Source of the DNA: Myoxocephalus aenaeus
Taxonomy: Eukaryota; Chordata; Actinopteri; Perciformes; Cottidae
Length of the DNA: 64,000 nucleotides
Assembly (NCBI GenBank): GCA_038501785.1
Contig: JBAMJR010000154.1
Coordinates: 5,611,001 to 5,675,000 of the forward strand
Reading direction: 5' to 3'
Positions 46,638 to 60,225 of this stretch are shown one piece after another. The notes under the pieces are model-generated. The model ran no database searches and was not told where the DNA came from. It worked only from the letters and a program-made list of their open reading frames with translations. The number at the start of each line of letters is the position of its first letter. The first letter of the stretch is position 1. The translations under genes were made by a program, and so were the position numbers.

Positions 46638-49600
46638 TGATAATTCACTTTTCCCCTCAGGTTTCTCTCATTACAAAACAAATCACTTTCCAAAAAATTG
46701 TGAAATGGTTACCTAATACACTACTTTTGGTTTCAATCATTTGGCTTTCAAAAATTATATACATGACTTATCAGGTGAAGAGGAGAAAGAAAAAAAAAGC
46801 TGAAATCCTAACATAACATCCTGGCAAACTGTCTTGGAGGGTTTTTCAAAAGAAATCCAATGACATGCAACATGACGCATCATGCACAATGTCTCACTGC
46901 TTGAACTGTGATGCATCCCCCTGGTCCCCAAAAGGAGCTTACTCATATTGTAGACTCGGTGAGTCATGGGGGAATCAAAGTAAATGACCCGTGGAGGAAG
47001 TACATCACGTCATCCTTGCAGCCTCAGCCCACAAATCATACATTCCAGTAACAGAAATCATGTCTTATTTCTTTGGTTCAAATTGAAGAGATACCTCCTT
47101 TTATTTTAATTCAAACCTGGTCCACTTCTGGCACCATGGATGAGGTCCTAATAAGCACACGTGAAGTTTAATGTGTAATCTGATAAACATACATTGCTTT
47201 TATAAAAGCCTTGAGCTATATAATGTCTTTGGCAAGTGCATGTGAGTCCCTAACACAATGCGTGTACTGTTCACAGGGATGAATGTAAGTGTTCATTCTC
47301 CATCCAGTTCTCCATCATTCATCCTGGCGGGCTAAGGTCCCCTGATCAAACACTGTAAGCTCATATGTTTCAGGGCGTGATGGCCTGGCGGCCTTTTCCA
47401 CATGGTGGTATGAGCTATTCCACCTCCATCTGAGACTGTGGGTGGTCCTTATCTCACTGATACGTGACCAAGACCCTTTGTAATTTCAAACCGACTGAGA
47501 GATGCCTAATGTCTGGATGCTACACTGTTTTAACTTGCATTTGATAACTCAATTACACTGCAGGAGATTTAGTTAGTAGCTACATGTGAATATGTTTCCA
47601 TCATGTTGTTGGGCACTCGCACACGTGCGAGTATACTCCCCAAATGACAGTAGTGTTTTAAAAACACGACTGTTCAGAATGGGTCGAATGCTTGACCTGT
47701 GGTGTTCCTGCTTACAGCTTTCTCATACAAACACTTCACACTCAAGACTGAGCTTCCTTGGGTCCTGAGCAATAAACCTTCAACGACATACAGTAGTTGC
47801 CTCACATACCTAAGTTACACTCTGGTTCAGGAAAAAAACACCAGGGGCAGACTTTACCGTGAGTCGAGGTAGGAAACCTGGGCCTGGCCCCCCAACTCAT
47901 TGTATCCCTTACTATCTATATATGTAAAAACAAAGTAGTAATACATTTACCTGACAAAGAAATGTTTCTGGTTACGATGAAGATTCAGATCTGACTCCAA
48001 ATATAACAATTAAAATATGATGCATTATCATTCTTTTAACTATCCAGCATTGACTTGAAAGCTATACCGTGAACAGAAATTAAGTACATTTAGGACTTTT
48101 GCTGTGTGGTATTAATAGTTTTACTATTTAGAGTTAATAGATATACTATAGGGAAAAGAAAGTTTGGAGTAGCCCTCTACCACTGACAATGTCAACATTT
48201 CTAGTTAGCAAAAGGGCCTTTGCTTGAGACCCACAAAGCACTAAATATGCCCCCGAAAAACATATTCAAGTGGGTATAACTTGCAGTCAGAAACATCAGT
48301 GAAGTACACAGCGGAGGTAATTTCGAAATAGGCATATTAGTGGCTTGCTTTGACATAAACCCTGTGGTTATAAAGTAGAGCGTGTATCAACATTTTCTGA
48401 GGTATTTTTCTACCGGTAATGACATTAGTCTTGTAAGTATGACTCAGTCACATTGGCAAAATGCACTCGATTCGGTTTCCGGTTGCCTATCCACTTTTGA
48501 AGCAGTTGTTAAACTGCCGACGACATGATGGACTCAGTGGACAGAGCCCTGAAGCACAGAACACTGTTCGCTTGCTTATTCAAAGTTTATTTATATTAAA
48601 TGTGTTGCACGTCCAAATTGCACCAAATTTTACATGGCACAACCTTGGGTCACCAGCAATACACCCACCAAGTGTGAAGTAGATGGTATGAATGGTTCTC
48701 AAGATATGCGCAGGACAGACATTTCTTGCTTTAGATTTTGGCTTCCCAAAATGTTTATACCCTCAATTCATAGTGAAACAAATCACAGTTTAATACTTAA
48801 AACTAAATAGCAATGCAGTGTAGCGACATAGTGTAATAGGACAAATATTTAAACCATCTCACTTTTATTTTTACTGACAAGTGACTCCCATACTGGGAAA
48901 AAACCTCTATTGGACAGAAAGCCAATCTGATTTTGTCACTCATTGTACTCCATAACACATCATTCCCATTGCATTCCTTTGCTGGCAGGGACAACCGGCA
49001 CTGTTAGCACTGCGGTGTCCACTCGCACACTGCAAACAGAGAGAAGTTAGCTCGACCTTGACGCTTTGGTAGCAAGTCGATATTTGCTTATTTAACAATA
49101 ACAGAATTAAAACCCACACCGATGACAGATTTGGTGATTGCTTGAAGAGAAACATGTCTTTCGATATCATAGAACAAAATGTTTTGTTCACGTACAAACA
49201 TGAGAACAGCTGAATGGTTCAGGATTTCAGTCAATCTGAGGACTGTTGTAAACTAAGTAGAAATAGAAGTTGTCGACCTGTGTTGAGGTAAAGTAGGAAT
49301 ACATTGAACATAAGTGATTGATAGTGTTGTAATAATAATTCAAGTTAATCTGATGAGGGGGTACGGAGGGCGACATAAATCAAAGAGCCTGGTTGCCGCA
49401 TTTGCGGTTTTCTATGCAACATTCAGAGCACTAATATATAGCAGCAAAAAAAAAACTATTTGCTATGTGAAGATATAGTGGAGTAATGTTTAACTGTGCA
49501 GAACATGAAGTTGCATTCCCTCTGTGTGTGTTGTTATCCAAGCTTCACTGTGCTTTGTTTACATAGCCGGGCCAGCTACGCTTGCCTTTTAGTCCATTGT

Positions 49601-50334
49601 ATTGCATGTGAGTGTGCCCCACTGGTTAGCTCACGCCAGCGGCTCTCCTTGCACTCATATGAGACGGTGTCATCTCGGAAGCGTAGCGTCCATTCTCAGG
49701 TAAACGCCGCCGCCATACTGAAGTCGCATGGAGTAAATAGCCCCAATGCAAATAACCCCAGAACTTGTCTACGAATGATGACCCTTTTTACGTTAGTTTT
49801 AAGTTAAACACTCCATTGATATTAACTTGTCTTTATGTATCAACATGTCTCTTATGTTCCTGTTTTTCTGGACGATTGGGTAACATGGAGATGGGTTAGA
49901 GCAGCAGGCCAGGACCCTGGTGCTCTTCGGTAACTACTGTGGACCTGCTGAGGCCACATCCCCATGCCTCCTCCATTTGGTTCAGCCAAACACACCCAAG
50001 TGAGGTCTCCCTTGTTCTGTATCTAACCTTGAATACCTGATAATAAAGCTGAAAAAGAGTATACTCTTGCCACTATGCTTGCTGCATGTTATATTATTGT
50101 ATTTTGAACAAGGTGAGAGAAAAAGCAAAGTCCACACTGTTGAAGGTGATCTGGAACGCTGGAGGCCAGCTTTTTGAACCACTGCCACCTGTCATGTGCG
50201 AGCACCTTGTTGTTTTTACCTGCATACCTGTTAGCATGTGGGGTCATGCTTTCTGTCTCTCAAGTCCAACATTTACAAGATGCTCCTTTTCTTCTGTCTG
50301 GCTTCTGACTGATTTGGGCCTCTAGTGGTCCATG

Positions 50335-50545
50335 GGGGCGGCTGTAGCTCAGGGGGATGAGTAGTTGTCCCGTGACCACAAGGTAGCCGGCTCAATGCCT
50401 AATACCCCATAGTTCACATGTTGAAGTGTCCCTGAGCAAGACACCCAACCCCCAGCTGCTCCCCGGGTGCCCCACAGGGCAGCCCACTGCTCCCCAACCA
50501 AGGATGGTTCAAATGCAGAGAATAATTTCCCCAAGGGCAGGATAC
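50335..50545 (+). mobile_element. tRNA-derived SINE
   Basis: The head GGCGGCTGTAGCTCAGGGGG contains a good RNA polymerase III A box (TAGCTCAGGGG). CCGGCTCAATGCC about 40 nt later resembles a degenerate B box. The body, with TTGAAGTGTCCCTGAGCAAG, ACACCCAACCCCCAGCTGCT, CCCACTGCTCC and AAATGCAGAGAATAATTTCC, is the conserved part of a widespread fish tRNA-headed SINE. Target duplications were not found, so the exact ends are approximate. The head is too degenerate to be a functional tRNA gene. Confidence 0.85.
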
Positions 50546-51704
50546 TTTCTTTCATCAACCTGATTTTATTTCCAGTTTCACATATTGTGCAAGGCACTCT
50601 CACAGTTTTCCCGCACTGTATTCCTTCCTTTTTCGTCTTTTCTTGTTTGAACCTCTTCTTCTAACCCCCCGCCCCTTCTGCTTTTTCTCTTTGGCAGTAT
50701 CACACAGCAAACCCATCATCTCGGGCTGCTCCCGCCAACCATGACCTGCGATTGGAAATGGATATCCAAACAAAGCACAACCTATCATCTTTACATCGTG
50801 GCCAATAGGAATATTGGAGGGGTGTTTCCAATAACACAGGCACAGCTCTGAAAAGCCGCACAAGTTCACTGGGAGGTCAGAGAGACCGCATATAGGCAAG
50901 GGAGGGGACGAGCAGGAGAGCGAAAAAGAGAAAGACAGACAAGGTTAGAAGACAGGGTGGACAGAAGGACAGACTTTGACGAGAGCTGCATCTTCAAAAC
51001 TGGAACATAATACATTAAGTGCTTCTGAGAGCTAGAGGCTGGATCCCTTATATAACCGCAAGTTTACAACAAAGGAACAGAGTTCATTAACCCTGTGTCA
51101 ATGACCAAAATGCTGTAACTGAGAATCTCCAGAGCAGCAGCAATACATTGATGGAGGAAGAGAGCCGAGGAATCCAGCAGAAACTGTCAGTGTTTATCAT
51201 CAATAACCGAGAAATTGCTAATTATAGCAGGAAGTAAACATAATCAGCTCAGAGTGCAAGATAAGCTTGTCTCTGGTATTGATAACTTTAGGCTTTAAGG
51301 TTGTTTACGACCGTGAGTTTCATCCCCCAGACTGAAGCAATCGGAGTTAAAGGATAGATTTAGATGTTTTGTCCGTCTTCATGCAATACTTTCATGCCAT
51401 ATATATTTTGAACAAGCTATTGCCTGCTGTGAACCTTCCTCCTGTCCACGTTGGCCCTGGAGCCACAAGACGAGCCGTAGTGGTCACAATTCCACAAAAA
51501 TGCATTCGGAAGTTCAGCCAAAGCAAATATAATGCTACGGCAGTCTGAATCAGGCTAAATATGTATCTGTGTCCCAGCTGTCATGTATAGGTGTATTACT
51601 GTGTTGTATCCCAATGAAGCGACAGGGGACGATCGATATGTATTCTTCTGACTCGGCTCAGCAAAGCGACATTTTCCATGCAGATATCAACGATTCATCA
51701 ACTG
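50546..51704. other. Non-coding stretch, no gene recognised
   Basis: A long pyrimidine tract ending in a good acceptor (CTCTTTGGCAG at 50697) is followed by 36 open codons to a stop. No donor or further exon was found, so no gene is called. Confidence 0.5.
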
Positions 51705-51766
51705 TGGCCGAAATAACCGCTGTTGCTGCTTTGTACGCGTTGTGGAAGTCCCAGACATCGTTGTTC
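51705..51766 (-). repeat. Transposon-protein fragment sharing the WDFHN motif
   Basis: Read on the minus strand this encodes DVWDFHNAYKAATAVIS. It matches the HVWDFHNKYKAELVVIS of the Harbinger-like element at 18.3 kb at 12 of 17 positions, and the DNA agrees over about 50 bp. Flanking sequence does not share the CGCG-rich ends, so this is either a different family with the same coding relic or a heavily truncated copy. The parent protein is not identified. Confidence 0.55.
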
Positions 51767-54700
51767 CATATATCAGCTAAATATGTTTGCTTTGGGTTCA
51801 TTCCACTATAGTATACCTGCAGTAAATAAACTACACACAGATGCCAATTCATAAGTCGGAATTCATGTTTGTCAGGTCTGTCTGCAAGACAAACAAGTTG
51901 GTTTATACTCACACATTCATACACATGGAGTTTTGTCTGGTTTCTGTACACATGTGACGCACCATTGGAGAGCTTTGGGTACGGCCAGAGCCAGCTACAA
52001 TCATTTTTAACCCATCAACAACAGGAGGTCAGTGACGACAGGAGGAGAACCTCAACTGCTTTCGTGACACAATGTCGCGCAAATGTCTCGCTCGAGTTAC
52101 ATTTTTTTCAGTTTCAATTTCATAAAATCTAGCGCATCACTGAAAAGTAAAAAAAAAAGACTATTATCGTGTTACTCAATTTGGGATTCAAAGGTTTATA
52201 GTTACAAAGCTACTTATGTACATGCATGAGTGGAAAAGAGACAAAGGGAGAGAGAGACGGTGAGTTTGTGACATGTTTTCACCAAGTGTTGAAGTCACAG
52301 GATAGTTGTGGCATATTACATCAGAGACGATAAAGTTACCTGTGTCTTTACACTGAAAGACAGTTCTCTCTGTGTGTTTCTGGGATGAAGGGTGCCTGTT
52401 TGTTTTTGAGAGTGCGTCGCCCCTATGGCTGTCTCCCTACTCATGCAGGTAGCCCCGAGGGGAGAGCGGGTGGGGAAGCGGGGGGGGGGGGGGGTTACAT
52501 TGCAACCACCATCTACTCCCTGTGCCTGGGCTGATTCTGTAATGAAATGGCCTGTGTCATGGAGGCCTTGTTCAGACAATGGGCCTATTCAACACCGAGA
52601 GTCTCTGTCAGGGCTCGACTGAATACGATACCTCTGAATCAGGGCTGCAGTCCCTCTTTCTCTCCATCTTACAATTTTTTACTCAGTCTACTGTAGCTGT
52701 TACCATCCTCCCCTTCTTTCTCTCTGTTTCAGGTTTTCCTTTCTTATTCTTTGCCTTATGGTTCTGTCTTTTCTGCGTCCAGGTTGTCAGCCTACAGAAA
52801 CAAACAAGTCACAAACTCAAAACATATTGTGTTCTTGTTTTTAAAAAGATATCACATGTCTTTGTTTACATGTCTAGGTGAAAATCCTTCATGCTTCCAT
52901 TGATGGTGTTTTCGTTTTACGTATTACTGTATTATATTTCATGTTATTTCTGTTTTTTGGTGTCTCATTTGTTTTGAGTTCTCGTGCTGAATTGTCTTCA
53001 GTTGGCTTAAACTGCCCTCATATCATTCCCTTTTATCTCTAGTTTTTAAAAACTTGAAGCAGCGCAGTTCTCCAGCACACCACTAGTAGAGACATCTGTA
53101 TGTGGTGAAGAATCAAAGACCAAATATCTGCAAAGGGCTCGTTAGCGAAAGGATACATGATAGTTGGGGAACATTTTTACTTCCATATAAAAAGGTTTAG
53201 CACTCTCACCGACCAGCTATCTCTTTGTCGTATTTCTCTTTTACTACAATTTTAAATGAGTGCTAGAGTGATCAAACTTGTTGAATGCATTTCCTTCATT
53301 GTTTTGGAGCCGGAATTTACCAATTTGAAACCTACATTGTTTTACATCCATGTAATCTAGCTAGGAATCTTCTTCATGGTGTCTGTTGGTATTTTGTTAC
53401 ATTTCTTGGCATGTTACTGCCTCCAACTGTTGATTAGCTAAATAAACCATTGGCAGGATTGCAGTTATCGCGTTGTTTATCAACTACTCCCTGCATGTCT
53501 CCTATAATATATACATTTATTTATTGTCTATGGCATTTGGTACAGCTTAAAGTGTTTCATTCTTTTCCCTGGAGTAGAACTGTACAATACAGCTTCCCCT
53601 ATACAATTACAGACAATACCTCCTGTTTACCAAAACTGGGCACTCTTGGTCCAGCCCTGTCTACTAAAAATGACATTCCCATATAATGAAACTGCTTTGT
53701 AAATTACGTTTTGAGGTAAATTAATTTTGTTAACGCGTCACAAATTATGTTTCTATAATGATACTCAGGGAAATCCACATGGGCGGTCAGGTTTGAGGAT
53801 GGTTCAAACAAACACAGGACTCATACCCAAAAGATTGCCGTTTGTGGCTTGTGTGAAGAAAAAAAATTCTGATATTTTAATTTACAAAGCAACATAACAA
53901 ACAAAGTGATTTTAAGCCAAACCATGATGGTTTACTAAATCTAACCAAGTAGAGAAATTAGGTTTCCCTCAAAATGTAACTGAGAACGCAATATAGTTGT
54001 ATGGGAACATCATTTTGTAGAAGACCGTTTGGTCTTACACGAACAGGGAACTCACAACACAAAAAAGGATTTGAGTTGTCGTGGTATTCCCAAGTGAATC
54101 AGTGGCAGATCAGTTTTTGACAATCACAGTATCCAACCATTTTCTAAGGTCGATGCAGAAGGAAGACCTTGAGAGTTCTGCCAGAGCTCACAACGATTAA
54201 ATTCATGACTTTAGCTTCAAAAGAAAACACAGCCCCCAAGTCAGAGAACATTTGGAGATTTAGTTTCTTACACAAACATGATGGAAGAACCTTTGATGAG
54301 CAAAACAGAAGCTTAAACAAATGTTCTCTAAATATAATCAGCTGGTTGGTCCATGTCATGCATTTAATCCTGTAGAGTATACTCTAGCATATATATATAT
54401 AGGGTAGACTCTCTGATCTCTGTCTCTCTCCATGTGTGCGTCTAAAGGAGAGAGAGCAAGCGAGCGAGCGAGAGAGTGAGAGAAACTATGGGTGCCTCTG
54501 CCAAGTGGGGATGCATTCAAAAAACCCTCAATTACACAGTCAGGCTGCTGGAGACACTCCGGCCATTTGTTTGGAGGGTTTTATCTGCATGTCAGACGGC
54601 CATGAAATGGACTCCAAATTAAATGACAGTGCTTGGCTGTTGCCGCACACCACTTTTGTAAACAGTTAAGAATAAAGTCCTGGGGCTGGAAGCTGTTAAT

Positions 54701-55394
54701 AAGCGGCTGTAGGATAAATTTAGTCAGCTCACAGAGACATAGTGTAGTTTGTGATTTTTATTTCACATTTTGCGTGTGAAGGTAGATGTACCAAAATAGG
54801 GAAAACAACCTATTACAATTAGACATACAGAATCCTGACTAAGATTGCAATTTGCCTACAGTATAAAGATCAAGTCACCTAATCAAGGCGAACCACAGTC
54901 TTTTGCTACATTGCTACAGAACAGACTGCCCTTGTGTTGTATGAATAATACGAGCTTGAGGTAAAACGTTAAAACCACATCCTAATCTCAGAGTCAATGG
55001 TACCATTGTATATCTGCTGCAGTTGGTGTAATGCAAAACCTGGATTGCCATGGACATTATAGAGCTGTTTAACATGGTTAAACACATAGTTCAAAGATAC
55101 GGCAAGCTGGAACAGCACAATCCGATTCCAAATCGTACAGAGAAAGGTCAACTGTGCACCTGTCAGGATGCAGCATGGTGGTGGTGGTTGGGGGACCAAT
55201 GCAACTCCATCTCCCCGCATCTCAAAACTCATCTTTCAACAGATATAATCTCAGATGACAAACTAAATGGGCTTGATAAAAAAAAAGTACACAGCCTCCT
55301 GTGTGTTCCCAAGAGGGACGTGATAGCTTTTAAATAGATTCACAGTGAGGCTGGAGTGCTAACGGGGAAAGCACATTCCCTTCACTATCATACA
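51767..55394. other. Non-coding stretch, no gene recognised
   Basis: About 3.6 kb. Contains a 15-base poly-G (52480-52494) and a short (AT)n near 54391. Open frames up to 100 codons have no supporting context. Confidence 0.5.
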
Positions 55395-55575
55395 AAATGT
55401 GTATTCCTGGAATAATGTTTGCACTGCAAATGGGTCTCGGTTCGGTTGTTTGGTACGCACCAGGGTTCGATTGACAGCTTTCACACCAGCCCAAATGAAA
55501 CACACTAAACGGGCAAACAAACTTTTGGCGTTTTGGTTCTGTTTTCACAGAACCAAACGGGTTCGGATGGAAAGC
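55395..55575 (+). repeat. Dispersed repeat with internal foldback (partner 63590-63679)
   Basis: Contains GGTCTCGGTTCGG, CGATTGACAGCTTTCACACC and GTTTGGTTCTG-like words, and a 10-bp perfect hairpin (TTTGGTTCTG at 55532-55541 with CAGAACCAAA at 55548-55557). The inverse complement aligns with 63590-63679, sharing GTGAAAGCTGTCAATCG exactly. The pattern resembles a palindromic hAT- or Harbinger-type fish MITE. The exact ends were not resolved. Confidence 0.55.
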
Positions 55576-57850
55576 AGCCCGAGTTATTGATTTTGCAGAT
55601 GACATTCCGCTAAATAAATTTAAAATAAACTCTGAGACTTGAAGGCCCAGTTTCCTGTTCCTGTTCTTTCCGGGTTATTTATTTATTGCTTCTCTACAAA
55701 ACCCAATTGGAAAAAAACTAATAGCTGTGTCAGCTCCCGTCCCATCTGCTCCACCTGTCGGCGACTAATAACAGCAGCACTTTAGACTCGCTTATGTAAC
55801 ATAACACTCATAGCATTTCCTCTCCAATTAATCATTTCCACCTTTGAATTATTATGTTGATGATGCCTCTGGTTTGCATGGGTGAGAAACTGTTCAACCT
55901 TTCTGCATGATTAGAGCCTACAAATTAATTACGTGTCAGCTGAGAGTCAGGCAGCTGCATCATGCATCAAGTGAAAGGTAAAAGCTGCCAGAAGTCTGCG
56001 AACCTGTTCAGCCTTGTGCTTACATGAACATGCAGTTTTGTATCCTCATAGCGGTTATATCTATTATTTTTGCTATCTGTATGCCCTTACAACACCGATA
56101 GTCTTGGTTTTGTCTGTAGACAGATTTGTTTTTGGTTTCAACATTCTCTACATTGAGCAACAACACATTACGCCAGCAGTTATGGCTCGAGGGAAGAATA
56201 TAAATTGACACCTGCACAACAGCTCATTAAGCTTGTCATTTTAATTACAGCCATATGCTCAGATGAACCAAATACTTAATCATTCTATTACACTTTTTAA
56301 TTTAAATCACATTTAACCTCAAACTCAATACTTTTGTCTCTTATGTTGAATGATCATTGTTAAGTCCCTTGTATAGTGGCATGCTTTTGAAGATCCTTTT
56401 GCGGTTTGTGCAAAATGGCTGTTCTGCATTCTACCATTCTTGAGAGTTTGGAGTCAAATTTGGCTTACTTTGTATTGAGAAAGGCCTGTAAATGGTCTAT
56501 TATATTTATATATAATTAAGTTTGATCACTGTTAATAACCAGACTTTGACAGGTAAGTAGAATATAACCTTCAACACACATGGCTGCCCCCAATGCCCAA
56601 CCTGCCAACCACTAACTGCCACTGCTAATGACTATCACGGCTAATAGCTGTGTGATGCTGCCTTGTGTATTCATGAAGTACATCAGGATTTAATCTTCTG
56701 CTACACCAAATACAGTATGATATGGCTTCTTGGTACTAATACTGAACTACTGTATAAAGAGTTTTTCTGACTGGAGCTGTTTCCCAGATGTTGTGTTTAT
56801 AGTCAATGATAGGTAACAGGGAAAGAGATACGTGACCCACACACAGCATTCAAAGCAGCTCCATAAACACGTCTCTTTTTCCCTGGGAACTATTCATGAT
56901 CTAATGTAAGAGTATTTCAGACGCTGGAGCAACATTCTCGAGCACAGTTTCTTACATTTCAAAAGGTTACCCTTGTTCTTTGGGAATCATTTGCATGTAA
57001 TAATAATTATAATAAAACAAAAAAAAAAATTTGTAAAACGGGTCAAAATGGTTCTTTGCAGCGTCACATGTTTTACAACAGAGTATTACGTTGCTTAAAA
57101 TCAATGTTAAATCAATGCTACGTTGAGTCTGACATCCCAATGTCTGTGTATCCCGCCTGATCTCCTACAGGACAACATGGTTGCACGCTGGGGATCTGTG
57201 AATTGGTGAAGGATTCCAGGTGCATCGAAGTTAAGTTACACTGCAGCCGTCCAGCTGAAAAAACACACAGGCTAATACAAATAACCAGAGAGGATCCCTC
57301 AGTTGACTATTGTCTAAGAGCTAACCTTCTGTCAAGCCGATGCTGTGTAAGTAGGCTACTGATGCAGAAACTGTGCTTGCTGAAGCATTAGAATACACAT
57401 TGGTGGCTATAGATGCCTATAGATAGAGTTGCTCCTGTCACTGTGAAATGCCAGTTACTACTTAAAATGCATTTTAATGTTTCACATTTCATTATGGTTT
57501 AATCTGTTCATGAATTGCACTAAAATGGAACTCCAACCAATGAACCAAGCAAGCATGCATACTTCATATTAATCCTTTCTATAACCCTGTAGATGTGGAG
57601 TCAATGCTTATCATTAAAATTCTTGTCAATACAGACATAAAGGGAAAACTGAATATCTTCATAGTAATTGCCAAGTTGAGTGTCAAAGATTTATGATCTC
57701 ACCCCTACGAATGAACCCTCTGACCCTCAGAACTGCTGGTTTACTGATCAAACTCAATGTCTCATTTGTCAGTGAGTGGTCCTCACTGAGTCATGCATGC
57801 ATGTGAACGCACACATGTAGACACCCGTGGCTGTGCACTGACTTAAACCG

Positions 57851-57876
<26 letters not shown>
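57851..57876. repeat. (AC)13 microsatellite
   Basis: Uninterrupted AC repeat of 26 bp. Confidence 0.97.
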
Positions 57877-57881
<5 letters not shown>

Positions 57882-58081
57882 AATTCAAACAAGAGAGCTT
57901 AGGGGAGATTTGCGATCTTGTAAAAACACATCGAGGGACGAATGGCTCAGACTAGTTGCACTTGTCAAACAGCACCTGCAGCATGTGGCTTTCATGTTTT
58001 GCAGGCGGGAGAGAAATGGGGAGGAAGACATATTGGGAGGGGGGAGAGTGGGTGTCAATATTAGACAGGCATTAACGAGCA

Positions 58082-58083
<2 letters not shown>

Positions 58084-58124
<41 letters not shown>
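58084..58124. repeat. (GT)20 microsatellite
   Basis: Uninterrupted GT repeat of about 41 bp. Confidence 0.98.
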
Positions 58125-58126
<2 letters not shown>

Positions 58127-60097
58127 GTTATTACACAAAAGTCTTGGGTAGAGCTTATGCATGTCAAAACATTTGTAAGTGAGGTCTCCCAAAAAAAATT
58201 GGAAGGTCTCTTTAAAGAGCCATTTCTAAATATAGAAGTAGAACTTATGAAAATGTTGCTTTTAAAATTGAAACTATTATATTCAAATGCACGAGTGGAT
58301 GCTTTTTTTTGCTGTGACAATGGGTCTAGTCCATTTAGAACATTTATAATAATTACAATGCATTTGACACTTCTGTCCGATGTGACTTTTAGCTTGACAC
58401 AAATGGTGGGCTACTTCAACAAGTGGAGGGAAAGGATCTTTCTTCCATTACATTTACATGTGTATTTGGGGAATTATGTCAAGATAAACATCTTATGAAT
58501 TCATATTTTTTGAAACGCTGCAGTGGTCTATAATTCAGCAAATTCCATGATTGTAAAGCAGCATGTAACCAACTCGCTATATAAAAACCAGTCTGACATA
58601 TTGGTATCTCGCAGTCGTTTCCAAACTCACCATGTAAAGCCAGATTGGCACTGACATAATCCTGTCTGTCCCCAGGTGAGAGAGAGAGAACACACCAGCC
58701 TAAAGCCGCTGTTGGGACAGATGCCAAGAAAACATCCATCTTTATTTGGGAGGCCCGGCTTCTGCCTCTTGGCATGCCTGTTCGTTCCATGACTGACAGC
58801 TCTAACAATATGGATTCAGCCAAGTAACAGTCAGAAGCACACTGTAACTTCAGCCTTGGAGTGATTTGCCCCATGCCCAACATTAATTCTTCCTTTCTCT
58901 TTTCCTACTCGTCTCTCTCTTACAGACTCACACCCACACATCTACCACAAACACATGTACTGCAATCCCTGTTTTTCCCTCAATTTCTGTGCATCTGTGT
59001 ATATGGGTGAAGCCCAGATTTATGAAGTATAATCTACCATTACCAGCTGTTATGGCTGGAATTCTAACATCACACCTCATTGAATGTAACTGAGACACGT
59101 TTTAGATTTATTTGCCAGGGTGTCTTTTATGGAGTTGTGTAAAGTGTATATTTGCTCTTGTACAGTACAACGGTGCTGTTGTGCCAAGAGGCGCTCAGGA
59201 GAGTGTTTTCTTTGGCTATTTACATTGTTAAAGTCAGATTACTTTCCTCTACTTTAGGTTTACTTGAAAAATGTTGCATAGGCTTTTAAGAAACTGTAAT
59301 ATGCAGCAATTGGAAATGGCTTGACAGATGGGCTGTGGTCAAATGGTAAGAAACATTACATCTTATGTCTTTTCCTCGACCTTAATGGAAAACGTCATGC
59401 GGTCAAGGAACAATGTGAAGGAACATGCTTAAGGACTAAAACTGCACTTAAATGCCGAATTGTATTTTTTTTAGTAACTTTCCTTGGCATTTAGAGGATT
59501 CGACCGGCTCTTATTATGACCACCACTTACCGGTAGATATGTCCTGGTCATTTGTCTATTAGGAACCTCCCAAAGGAAAAAAAGACTATTCGACTGCAGC
59601 CCTGGACTAGGTTTGGTTAGCTAAGTGATTCTCCCAAAAATATTTTGCTATCCTAATTCCAAAGCCACTAATAATTTATTTTGAGATAATGCCACTTTAG
59701 TTGAGGAATTAAATGTACAACACGTGGTTTTCCATGACCTGTTAGCAGGGAAGCAGATTGTGACAAAACACAAAACAGGATCAGGTAAATCAGACACGTG
59801 CACAAGTGATACTACCCAGGTAGCCAGCGGACTCGGCCGTATTGCGACTGAATGTCGGCTGACTCGGCTGTGTTCCGGCTCGATGCGGCCGAATGTGAGC
59901 CAGCTTTGGCCCAATTCATTGTTGCCATATCTGGCCCAGATGTAGCTGTTACGGACATGGGCCTATTCTGGCTGAGACATGGCAACCGGGTTTATCTAGG
60001 GTGACCAGACGTCCTCTTTTTCCCGGACATGTCCTCTTTTTCCCGGACATGTCCTCTTTTCGAGACCTAAAAAAAGCGTCCGGCAGGGATTCCAAAA

Positions 60098-60225
60098 ACG
60101 TCCGGGATTTTGCTACGTCGGGGAAAATAGTTATTACCCCCTTACAAGTTTTGGAAATGGTACGTCCGGGATTTTGCTACATCCGGGAAAATAGTTATTA
60201 CCTCCTTACAAGTTTTGGAAATGGT
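60098..60225 (+). repeat. 64-bp tandem duplication inside MITE copy 2
   Basis: Units start ACGTCCGGGATTTTGCTAC at 60098 and 60162 and both end TTTTGGAAATGGT. They differ at only three or four positions. Copy 1 has a single unit, so the duplication arose in this copy or its sub-lineage. Confidence 0.92.

Larger units (their letters stand above)
43929..50334. other. Long non-coding stretch, no gene recognised
   Basis: About 6.4 kb with no supported gene. Short inverted repeats at 44029-44064 and 46611-46637 are listed separately. 45120-45870 is GC-richer and open in several frames, but no splice-bounded exon or known motif was found. Confidence 0.5.
55576..59811. other. Long non-coding stretch, no gene recognised
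   Basis: About 4.2 kb. Two dinucleotide repeats are listed separately. The longest frames (58088-58498 plus, 58479-58883 minus) overlap head to tail and have no recognised domain. A short splice-bounded frame at 57171-57219 is discussed in the findings. 55680-55970 reads like a possible conserved regulatory block with several ATTA/TAAT sites, but this is not provable here. Confidence 0.5.

Noticed and set aside
50335..50410. tRNA gene
   Set aside because: The A box is good, but the B box is degenerate and the cloverleaf is not complete. The downstream body identifies a SINE.
50698..50805. Terminal exon after a strong pyrimidine tract
   Set aside because: No donor, no partner exon and no recognisable peptide. 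Two plus-strand frames and one minus-strand frame are open here.
58088..58883. Two overlapping frames of 134-136 codons (plus and minus)
   Set aside because: The plus-strand one begins in a (GT)n repeat and is AT-driven. The minus-strand one has no known motif. Overlapping opposite frames of this length are expected by chance in 64 kb.
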